Below are positions 37,821 through 44,584 of a DNA stretch of 64,000 nt, piece by piece. The position numbers were made by a program, and so were the translations under genes. Origin of the DNA: Mycobacterium sp. 852013-51886_SCH5428379. GTDB taxonomy: Bacteria > Actinomycetota > Actinomycetes > Mycobacteriales > Mycobacteriaceae. Location: contig NZ_LZSU01000023.1 of the NCBI RefSeq assembly GCF_001665575.1, positions 20,621 to 84,620 of the forward strand, in the 5' to 3' direction. Every line of letters starts with the position of its first letter. The first letter of the stretch is position 1. The notes under the pieces were generated by a model. That model saw only the letters and a list, made by a program, of their open reading frames with translations, did not search any database and had not been told where the DNA came from.

Positions 37821-38057
37821 ATGACCGAGAAGAACAGTGGTCCCGAAGAAGGCATCAAGGGCGTTGTCGAAGACGTGAAGGGCAAGGCCAAGGAGACGGT
37901 GGGCACCGTCGCCGGTCGCGACGACATGGTGCGCGAGGGTAAGGCTCAGCAGGACAAGGCCGACGCTCAGCAGCACGCCGCCCAGAAGGAGGCCGAGGCC
38001 GAAGCCGCGCGCGGTGGAGCCAAGGCCGCCGAGGAGCGCCAGAAGAGCGAGCAGTAA
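37821..38057 (+). CDS. CsbD-family general stress protein
   Basis: Small hydrophilic protein of 78 aa, rich in Lys, Glu, Ala and Gln. It has the CsbD pattern GVVEDVKGKAKETVGTVAGRDDMVREGKAQQDKADAQQ shortened here to its ends (GIKGVVEDVKGKAKE and DDMVREGKAQQDKA). CsbD proteins are controlled by SigB/SigF-type factors and probably remain disordered; their mechanism is unknown. ATG 37821 follows GAAAGGTGAG; an in-frame GTG inside that ribosome binding site is rejected. It ends at a strong terminator. Confidence 0.9.
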   Translation: MTEKNSGPEEGIKGVVEDVKGKAKETVGTVAGRDDMVREGKAQQDKADAQQHAAQKEAEAEAARGGAKAAEERQKSEQ

Positions 38058-38076
38058 TCCGCCCAGACGGATACAA

Positions 38077-38111
38077 GAAGCGGCCCAACCGATTCTCGGT
38101 TGGGCCGCTTC
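38077..38111. terminator. Bidirectional terminator between csbD and usfY
   Basis: A perfect 16-base-pair stem (GAAGCGGCCCAACCGA with its complement), 3-base loop, followed by TTTCG on the plus strand and preceded by an A-containing stretch that serves the minus strand. It lies between two convergent genes. Confidence 0.88.
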
Positions 38112-38124
38112 TTTCGTGTGGTGA

Positions 38125-38433
38125 TCAGCTGGTCGGAGTCTGACGCGGCGCGTCCGGATGTTCCTGGTGCCAGCGCTCCTCGATGTTGCGGACCCTCTTG
38201 TGCGACGCCCAGAACCACACGCCGGCCGCGATGAGGAAGACCGCGGAGATGGCGCCGAAGACGACGCCGACGGTGTGGTTGGAACTCGCGTGGGCGGCGA
38301 GCGCCGAGACGAACGACGCCAGGGCGATCCCCATCAGGATCAGCGCCGGCATGTTGGTGGTGTCTTTCATCGTCTCCCCCGCGTGCGGGCGAGTGGTCCG
38401 CGCGTGGTCGACGGGATCTTTCGGACTCTTCAT
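38125..38433 (-). CDS. UsfY-family membrane protein
   Basis: Protein of 102 aa with two transmembrane helices (about 23-44 and 49-72). The N-terminal DPVDHARTTRPHAGETMKD and C-terminal KRVRNIEERWHQEHPDA match M. tuberculosis UsfY (Rv3288c) as I recall it, the gene next to rsbW-sigF there. Function unknown. ATG 38433 follows AAGGAGTGCTC. A SigF-like promoter lies directly upstream. In this genome it is 13.7 kb away from rsbW because the sugar locus lies between. Confidence 0.8.
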   Translation of the reverse strand: MKSPKDPVDHARTTRPHAGETMKDTTNMPALILMGIALASFVSALAAHASSNHTVGVVFGAISAVFLIAAGVWFWASHKRVRNIEERWHQEHPDAPRQTPTS

Positions 38434-38461
38434 GAGCACTCCTTGGTCGGCACACCTAGGC

Positions 38462-38487
38462 CTACCCGGCGCCCACACCGGCGAAAC
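38462..38487 (-). promoter_or_regulatory. SigF promoter of usfY
   Basis: Minus strand GTTT-N16-GGGTAG, one mismatch to consensus, ending 28 bases before the usfY ATG and upstream of its AAGGAG ribosome binding site. Confidence 0.65.
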
Positions 38488-38503
38488 GGCGTGCGCTCAA
38501 GCG

Positions 38504-38872
38504 TCAGCCGAAGACGGCGGGACCGGCCAGCGGCGGCATGCTGGCGGCGATCACCACCAGCATGAGCGTGAGCAGCACCCATCCGGAGGCCTGCCACGCC
38601 GTCCACGTGTCGCCGCGCCGGCGGTGCTGGAGGGTGCGGGCGAACGCGCGAGCGGCACCGGCCAGCAGGATCGCGGGCGCACCGAGACCGAGCAGGGTGC
38701 GTTGGGGGACGCCGCAGGCCAGCGGGTCGGCGACCGTACCGCCGCAGGTGCTCACCCACACCGCGGCCACGAACAGAAAAGCCGCACCCAGTACCGCCAC
38801 GCCGAGGGTGTACCGCACGACGTCACGCAGCTGTGCGTGATCGGACCGGACATCGCGGGGATGCTCATACAT
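38504..38872 (-). CDS. Conserved three-helix membrane protein (Rv3289c-like by position)
   Basis: Protein of 122 aa with three predicted transmembrane helices (about 23-42, 60-80 and 95-115) and an external-looking loop with two cysteines (STCGGTVADPLACG). No enzyme motif. Position beside usfY and before lat corresponds to Rv3289c of M. tuberculosis. The ATG at 38872 follows TAGGTG. A possible SigF promoter is upstream. Confidence 0.72.
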   Translation of the reverse strand: MYEHPRDVRSDHAQLRDVVRYTLGVAVLGAAFLFVAAVWVSTCGGTVADPLACGVPQRTLLGLGAPAILLAGAARAFARTLQHRRRGDTWTAWQASGWVLLTLMLVVIAASMPPLAGPAVFG

Positions 38873-38913
38873 GGCACACCTACTGGGGTAAATCCTGCGC
38901 TGACCAGGCGGAA

Positions 38914-38939
38914 GTTCCCGTTATCCGGTTGTGATAAAC
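38914..38939 (-). promoter_or_regulatory. SigF-like promoter of the membrane protein gene
   Basis: Minus strand GTTT-N16-GGGAAC, two mismatches in the -10, about 41 bases before ATG 38872. Confidence 0.38.
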
Positions 38940-38975
38940 GCTGCGTTGCGAGATGCGTTCCGGTCCGCGGGTGAT

Positions 38976-38981
38976 TACCGT
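38976..38981 (+). promoter_or_regulatory. -10 box of xanthine dehydrogenase operon
   Basis: TACCGT followed by 6 bases and ATG 38988, the leaderless pattern; no Shine-Dalgarno precedes the ATG. Confidence 0.45.
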
Positions 38982-38987
38982 CGGCAG

Positions 38988-39821
38988 ATGGACCTCGACA
39001 CCGTCTCCGCGGTCCGCATGCCGGCGGCCAGGACCGAGCTGTGGCCGATGTCGCCGGGTGACGCGGTGCTCGCCGGCGGCACCTGGCTGTACTCCGAACC
39101 ACAGCCCCACCTCCGTCGGCTGGTGGATCTGACCGCCCTCGGCTGGCGAGCCATCGACATCGACGACGACGGCGTCCGCCTGGCCGCGACCTGCACGATC
39201 GCCGAATTGGCGGCGTCGGCGGAGCGGTTGCCCGGCCAACGCCGCGATTGGACGGCGGCGCTGCTGTTGGGCCAGTGCTGCAGAGCGCTGCTGGCCTCGC
39301 CGAAGATCTGGCACACCGCGACGGTGGGCGGCAACATCTGTCTGTCATCGCCTGCCGGCGCGATGATCTCGCTGGCGACGGCGCTGGACGGCCGGCTCAC
39401 GGTGTGGCGCGAGCACGACAGCGACGTGACCACGACAGCCGACCGCTTCGTCACCGGGCCCGGCGCCAACGCGCTCGGCCCGGGCGACGTCCTGCGGGAG
39501 ATTTACCTGCCGGCCGCCGCGCTGCGCGGCCGCACTGCGCTCCGCAAGCTGGCGTCGTCGCCCCTGGGCCGTTCGGCGGTGGTCGTGATCGGCCGGCGCG
39601 ACGCGGCAGCCGACGGCGGCGGCTTCGTCCTTTCGGTGACCGCGGCGACGTTGCGGCCCTTCGTATTCCGACTCGCGGCTCCCCCGCGGCCCGAAGAGGT
39701 TCGCGCCCTGCATGCTTCGATCCCGGACGACGCGTGGACCGACGATCCGCACGGCGTCCCGGATTGGCGCAGGGCGATGACCTTGCTGCTGGCACAGCAG
39801 GTGTGCCGGGAGCTGTCGTGA
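38988..39821 (+). CDS. Xanthine dehydrogenase FAD-binding subunit (XdhB/CoxM type)
   Basis: FAD subunit of 277 aa of a molybdenum hydroxylase. FAD-binding motifs are AVLAGGTWLY near residue 25 (AGGT loop) and TVGGNICLSSPAGAMISLATAL near 118 (TxGGN loop). The C-terminal part corresponds to the CO-dehydrogenase flavoprotein C domain. It passes electrons from the iron-sulfur clusters of the next gene product to NAD+ or another acceptor. The stop overlaps the next start (GTGA). Confidence 0.88.
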   Translation: MDLDTVSAVRMPAARTELWPMSPGDAVLAGGTWLYSEPQPHLRRLVDLTALGWRAIDIDDDGVRLAATCTIAELAASAERLPGQRRDWTAALLLGQCCRALLASPKIWHTATVGGNICLSSPAGAMISLATALDGRLTVWREHDSDVTTTADRFVTGPGANALGPGDVLREIYLPAAALRGRTALRKLASSPLGRSAVVVIGRRDAAADGGGFVLSVTAATLRPFVFRLAAPPRPEEVRALHASIPDDAWTDDPHGVPDWRRAMTLLLAQQVCRELS

Positions 39822-42541
39822 GCTGCTCGGTGAACGGCGAGCCGCTGCCCGGCCCGCCCCGGCCCGGTCAGTGCCTGCGCACGCACCTGCGTGACCACGG
39901 CCACTTCGAGGTCAAGAAGGGTTGTGACGCCGGTGATTGCGGCGCCTGCACCGTACTGGTCGACGGGGTGGCGGTGCATTCGTGCATCTATCCCGCGGTA
40001 CGGGCCGATGGACGTGCGGTGACCACGGTCGCCGGCCTGGGCACCCCGGCGGATCTGCATCCGATGCAGCGCCGCTTCCTCGACGCCGCCGGCTTCCAGT
40101 GCGGCTTCTGCACCGCCGGCATGATCACGACGGCGGCGACGCTGACCGATGCGCAGCGGGCCGATCTGGCGCACCACCTCAAGGGAAACCTGTGCCGGTG
40201 CACCGGCTACCGAGCGATCACCGATGCACTCGAAGGTGCGGTCAACGTCGACAAGCCGACCGGTCCATCAGGCGTCGGGCGGTCGGTCAGCGCCCCTGCG
40301 GCCGTGCGCGTCGTGACCGGGACCGAGCCGTACACCATGGACTGGGCGCCTCCCGGCCTGCTGCACCTCGCCGTGCTGAAAAGCCCGGTGCCGCATGCTC
40401 GTATCCGGCACATCGACACCTCGGCAGCGGAGGCGCGCGCCGGCGTGCATCTGGTGCTGACCTACCGGGACAGCCCCGCCGTGGCGTTCTCGACCGCGCG
40501 ACACGAGAGCCGCGCCGACGACCCTGATGACACCGTCGTGCTGGACCGGACAGTGCGGTTCGTCGGGCAGCGGGTGGCCGCGGTGGTCGCCGATACCGTG
40601 GCGATCGCCGAGGAGGCGTGCCGGGCGATCGCCGTCGAGTACGAGCAGCTGCCGGCGGTATCCGATCCGGAGCGGGCGCGGTCTCCGGGGGCTGTCGCGC
40701 TGCACGGCGACAAGGACGCCGACGTCGCGCGGATCGCCGATCCGGCCCGCAATCTCGTCGCCGAAGTGCACGGCGGCAGCGGCGACGTCGAGGCCGGGGT
40801 GGCCGCAGCGCTCGCGGCGGGCGGCGCGGTGGTGCGCCGCCGCTACCGGACCCAACGGGTGCAGCACGCACACTTGGAGACCCACGGATGTACGGGCTGG
40901 CGAGATGACCACGGCCGCCTCGTGATCCGGACGAGCTCACAGGTGCCGTTCCTGGTGCGCGACGAGTTGTGCCACATCTACGGCCTCTCACCCGACGGGG
41001 TACGGGTGGTGACGGCCCGGGTGGGCGGCGGCTTCGGCGCCAAACAGGAGATGCTCACCGAGGATCTGGTGACGTTGGCGGTGCTGCGCCTCGGCCGGCC
41101 CGTCCGCTACGAGTTCACCCGGGCCGACCAGTTCACCTCGGCGCCGTGCCGGCACCCGTTCCGCGTCGATGTGACCGCCGCCGCGACGCCGGAAGGGGCA
41201 CTCACCGCCCTGGGTATCGACGTGCTCAGCGACGCCGGCGCGTACGGCAATCACAGCGCCGGGGTGCTGTTCCACGGCTGCAGCGAATCGCTGTCGGTGT
41301 ACCGGGTGCCGAACAAGCGGGTCGACGCGCAAACGGTGTACACCAACAACATTCCCTCCGGCGCGTTCCGCGGCTACGGGCTCGGCCAGGTCGGCTTCGC
41401 GATCGAGTCGGCGCTCGACGAACTGGCTCAGCACCTCGATGTGGACCCCTTCGCGCTGCGCTTGCGCAACGTGGTGGTGCCCGGCGACGGCTTCGTCGAC
41501 TTCCACGCCGACCACGACGATCTGGTGTTCGGCAGCTACGGCCTCGACCAGTGCCTCGAACTGGTGCGCACCGCCCTGCGCTCTGGCGGCGGGCAGGCAC
41601 CGCCCGAGGGGGGACAGTGGCGTATTGGGGAGGGCATGGCACTGGGAATGATCGCGACGCTGCCGCCGCGCGGTCACTTCGCCGACGCCTCGGTGACGGT
41701 GTCCGCCGACGGGGTGTACACGGTGCGGGTCGGCACCGCGGAGTTCGGCAACGGGACGTCGACGGCGCACACGCAACTGGCCGCCACCGAACTCGACACC
41801 ACCGCCGACCGGGTGCAGCTGCACCAATCCGACACCGACGCAACGCGTCACGACACCGGCGCCTACGGCTCGGCGGGCACCGTGGTGGCCGGCGGTGCGG
41901 TCGCCGCGGCCTGCAGGCAACTGCGCAGCCGGATCCTGTCGGCCGCGGCCGAGCACGCCGGCGTCCCGGTGACCGCGTGCGCTCTGGGACCACAGGGCGT
42001 GCAGTGTGGGGAACGATTCGTCGAGTTCTCCGCCCTGCCCGCGGATCTGACCGGCCACGGCCACCACGACGGTGACCCGCGGTCGGTGGCATTCAACGTG
42101 CAGGGCTTCCGCGTCGCGGTGGACACCCAAACGGGCCGCGTGGAGATCCTGCAGTCCGTGCACGCAGCGGACGCGGGCGTGGTGATCAATCCGGAGCAGT
42201 GCCGCAGCCAGGTGGAAGGTGGTGTGGCCCAGGGCATCGGATCAGCGCTCTACGAAGAGATGCTCATCGGTGCCGACGGCGCGGTGCGCACCCGTGACTT
42301 CCGCAGCTACCACATTCCCCAACTGGCCGACGTGCCCGTCACCGAGGTGTACTTCGCCGACACCTATGACGACCTCGGACCCCACGGGGCGAAGTCGATG
42401 AGCGAGGCGCCCTACAACCCGGTCGCACCCGCGCTCGCCAATGCCATCGCCCGCGCCTGCGGTGCGCGGCTCACCGAACTGCCGATGACACCCGCGCGGG
42501 TGTGGCGTGCGCTGGCGCACGACCGCCGATCGGAACGCTGA
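39818..42541 (+). CDS. Xanthine dehydrogenase, fused [2Fe-2S] and molybdopterin subunits
   Basis: Protein of 907 aa joining the small iron-sulfur subunit and the large Moco subunit. The first cluster has C36, C41, C44 and C56 (GCDAGDCGACTVL). The second has C95, C98, C126 and C128 (QCGFCTAGM and CRCTGY). The Moco part starts near 160 and includes VGGGFGAKQEM, RGYGLGQVGFAIE, and the catalytic glutamate in SMSEAPYNPVAPALANAI. It oxidises hypoxanthine and xanthine to urate, which the uricase operon at 21-23 kb would consume. The large subunit specificity is inferred from this context; another purine or aldehyde is possible. Confidence 0.87.
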   Translation: MSCSVNGEPLPGPPRPGQCLRTHLRDHGHFEVKKGCDAGDCGACTVLVDGVAVHSCIYPAVRADGRAVTTVAGLGTPADLHPMQRRFLDAAGFQCGFCTAGMITTAATLTDAQRADLAHHLKGNLCRCTGYRAITDALEGAVNVDKPTGPSGVGRSVSAPAAVRVVTGTEPYTMDWAPPGLLHLAVLKSPVPHARIRHIDTSAAEARAGVHLVLTYRDSPAVAFSTARHESRADDPDDTVVLDRTVRFVGQRVAAVVADTVAIAEEACRAIAVEYEQLPAVSDPERARSPGAVALHGDKDADVARIADPARNLVAEVHGGSGDVEAGVAAALAAGGAVVRRRYRTQRVQHAHLETHGCTGWRDDHGRLVIRTSSQVPFLVRDELCHIYGLSPDGVRVVTARVGGGFGAKQEMLTEDLVTLAVLRLGRPVRYEFTRADQFTSAPCRHPFRVDVTAAATPEGALTALGIDVLSDAGAYGNHSAGVLFHGCSESLSVYRVPNKRVDAQTVYTNNIPSGAFRGYGLGQVGFAIESALDELAQHLDVDPFALRLRNVVVPGDGFVDFHADHDDLVFGSYGLDQCLELVRTALRSGGGQAPPEGGQWRIGEGMALGMIATLPPRGHFADASVTVSADGVYTVRVGTAEFGNGTSTAHTQLAATELDTTADRVQLHQSDTDATRHDTGAYGSAGTVVAGGAVAAACRQLRSRILSAAAEHAGVPVTACALGPQGVQCGERFVEFSALPADLTGHGHHDGDPRSVAFNVQGFRVAVDTQTGRVEILQSVHAADAGVVINPEQCRSQVEGGVAQGIGSALYEEMLIGADGAVRTRDFRSYHIPQLADVPVTEVYFADTYDDLGPHGAKSMSEAPYNPVAPALANAIARACGARLTELPMTPARVWRALAHDRRSER

Positions 42542-42593
42542 CAGGCGGCGACACCGCCCGCGGCGGGTGCTCGGACCTGTCGGTCGCTGCCCT

Positions 42594-42599
42594 TACGAT
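42594..42599 (+). promoter_or_regulatory. -10 box of the Mrr-like nuclease gene
   Basis: TACGAT followed by 6 bases and ATG 42606 (leaderless pattern). Confidence 0.45.
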
Positions 42600-42605
42600 C
42601 CGGCC

Positions 42606-43163
42606 ATGACCCACAGCAGCTTCCGCACCAAGCTGTTGGTCGTGCTCGCCGTCGCCGCGGGTCTGACCGCGCACCTCACCGGCGCCACACTCCAGACCAG
42701 CCTCGCTGTCGGCGTCGCCGCCCCGCTGCTGGCACTGGCCGCGCCGAGGTTCGTGCGCGGCGCGATCGCCGGCGCCACCACCCCGACCGAACCCGTGGCG
42801 CAGATGTCGGGCACCGAGTTCGAGGACTACATCGCCGGCATCGCGCGCTCGTGCGGTGTGCCGGTGATCATGACGCCGGTCACCGGCGACTGGGGCGTCG
42901 ACATCATCGTCGGCACCCGCCCGAACCGCCTTGCGGTGCAGTGCAAACGGCAGTCCCGGCCGGTCGGTTCCGGCGCCGTCCAGGAGGTGGTCGCCGGCGC
43001 GTCGATGCAGGACTGCGTCAGGACGATGGTGGTCACCGACAACGACTTCACCCCGGCGGCACGCAGGCTCGCCGAACACCACGGGTGCGAACTCGTCGGC
43101 GGCGCCGACCTGCCCCGGTTGCGGTCGACGATCAGAAGGCTGACGACCGGCGTACCGCCGTGA
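42606..43163 (+). CDS. Membrane-anchored Mrr-like restriction endonuclease domain protein
   Basis: Protein of 185 aa. Two short hydrophobic segments (about 8-26 and 30-47) precede a PD-(D/E)XK nuclease domain of the Mrr_cat type. The domain shows SGTEFEDYIAGIARSCG (E71), GDWGVDIIV (D99) and AVQCKRQ (Q112-x-K114), then AVQEVVAGASMQDCVRTMVVTDNDFTPAAR. Mrr proteins cut methylated DNA; membrane-tethered versions also exist in phage and stress systems. No methylase is adjacent. It overlaps the convergent lat gene by 32 bases. Confidence 0.82.
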   Translation: MTHSSFRTKLLVVLAVAAGLTAHLTGATLQTSLAVGVAAPLLALAAPRFVRGAIAGATTPTEPVAQMSGTEFEDYIAGIARSCGVPVIMTPVTGDWGVDIIVGTRPNRLAVQCKRQSRPVGSGAVQEVVAGASMQDCVRTMVVTDNDFTPAARRLAEHHGCELVGGADLPRLRSTIRRLTTGVPP

Positions 43164-44481
43164 GCGCGTCGCACACCGCGTCGACCGCGGCGTCGATGTC
43201 GGCCCGTCCCACCGTCAGCGCGGGCCGGAACCGTACCGAGTCCACGCCACTGGCGAGCATGATGACGCGTCGCTGCCACAGTTCGCGGATCAGCGCGTCG
43301 CGCTCGGCGGACGACGGCAGGCTGAACGCGCACATCAAGCCACGGCCGCGTACGTCGAGGACCAGACCCGGGAAATCGCTCATCAGCCCGTCGAGCCGGT
43401 CCAGCAGATAGCGGCCCGCCCGCTGCGCATTCGACAGCAGATCCTCGGACTCGATCACCTCGAATATCCGGCGCGCCCGCACCATGTCGGTGAGGTTGCC
43501 ACCCCAGGTGGAGTTGATCCGCGAGCTGACCGCGAAGACGTTGTCGGCCACCTCGTCCACGCGGCGACCTGCCATCACGCCGCACACCTGGGTTTTCTTG
43601 CCGAACGCCACCACATCGGGCTCGACGTCCAGCTGCTGGAACGCCCAGGGTGTGCCGGTGATCCCGCACCCGGTCTGCACCTCGTCGAACACGAGCAGGG
43701 CGTCGAACTCGTCGCACAGCGCGCGCATTTCGGCGAAGAACTGCGGGCGGAAGTGCCGATCTCCGCCTTCGCCCTGGATCGGTTCGGCGATGAAGCAGGC
43801 GATGTCGTCGGGGTGCGCCTCGAACGCCGCCCTGGCCTGCCTCAGCGATTCGGCCTCGACTGCCGCAATGTCGGCGTTCGGCCGTAGGTACGGTGCGTCG
43901 ATTCGCGGCCAGTCGAACCGGGGGAAACGCGCGACCTTGTTGGGGTCGGTGTTGGTCAGCGACAGGGTGTATCCGCTGCGGCCGTGGAACGCGCCACGGA
44001 GATGGAGTACCCGCGAACCGAGGCCGGGGTCCAGACCCAGGGATTCGTTGCGCCGGCTCTTCCAGTCGAATGCCACCTTGAGGGCGTTCTCGACCGCGAG
44101 CGCCCCGCCGTCGACGAAGAACAGGTGCGGCAGCGTCGGCACCCCGAGCACGCGCACGAACGTGTCGACGAATCGCGCCATCGGCACCGTGTAGACGTCG
44201 GAGTTGCTCGGCTTGTTGACCGCTGCGCCCGCCAGTTCCTCCCGGAACGACGCGTCGTCGGCGAGCGCCGGATGGTTCATGCCCAACGCCGACGAGGCGA
44301 AGAACGTGAACATGTCGAGGTACCGGTCGCCGGTGCGCGCGTCGACGAGATACGAGCCCGCCGACCGGTCGAGATCGAGGACCAGGTCGAGTCCATCGGC
44401 CAGGATGCTGCGGGCCAGCACGTCGTGGACATCGCGCGGCTCGGGGACGGCTCCGGAGGGGCGTACGAGCAGTTCGGTCAT
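43132..44481 (-). CDS. lat: L-lysine 6-aminotransferase Lat
   Basis: Class III PLP aminotransferase of 449 aa that moves the epsilon-amino group of lysine to 2-oxoglutarate, giving piperideine-6-carboxylate. Family features are FVDGGALAVENALKVAFDWK, HGRSGYTLSLTNTDP, FIAEPIQGEGGD, LLVFDEVQTGCGITG and the Schiff-base lysine in VAFGKKTQV (K295-K296). Close to Rv3290c in motifs and position. The product goes to Pcd at 49.8 kb. The ATG at 44481 is 6 bases after TATTAT (leaderless). LrpA, encoded nearby, is its known regulator in M. tuberculosis. Confidence 0.95.
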   Translation of the reverse strand: MTELLVRPSGAVPEPRDVHDVLARSILADGLDLVLDLDRSAGSYLVDARTGDRYLDMFTFFASSALGMNHPALADDASFREELAGAAVNKPSNSDVYTVPMARFVDTFVRVLGVPTLPHLFFVDGGALAVENALKVAFDWKSRRNESLGLDPGLGSRVLHLRGAFHGRSGYTLSLTNTDPNKVARFPRFDWPRIDAPYLRPNADIAAVEAESLRQARAAFEAHPDDIACFIAEPIQGEGGDRHFRPQFFAEMRALCDEFDALLVFDEVQTGCGITGTPWAFQQLDVEPDVVAFGKKTQVCGVMAGRRVDEVADNVFAVSSRINSTWGGNLTDMVRARRIFEVIESEDLLSNAQRAGRYLLDRLDGLMSDFPGLVLDVRGRGLMCAFSLPSSAERDALIRELWQRRVIMLASGVDSVRFRPALTVGRADIDAAVDAVCDALTAVRRSSAF

Positions 44482-44487
44482 GCGGCC

Positions 44488-44493
44488 ATAATA
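44488..44493 (-). promoter_or_regulatory. -10 box of lat
   Basis: Minus strand TATTAT-GGCCGC-ATG, a leaderless arrangement. The dyad at 44510-44523 would cover the -35 region. Confidence 0.55.
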
Positions 44494-44509
44494 GCGGATA
44501 TTTTACTGC

Positions 44510-44523
44510 CAAGAACGCTCTTG
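44510..44523. promoter_or_regulatory. Dyad in the lat-ctpI intergenic region, possible LrpA site
   Basis: CAAGAACGCTCTTG is a perfect 5-4-5 inverted repeat. Outside it, GGATATT (44496) and ATATTCC (44531) are arranged around the same centre, so the whole AT-rich segment is roughly symmetric over 42 bases. Lrp/AsnC proteins favour such sites. Binding is not shown. Confidence 0.4.
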
Positions 44524-44584
44524 ATCGTAGATATTCCTTGCGCGTCCGCGCGTGGCCACAACCTTTCGCGGGTAGTAGGACGGG

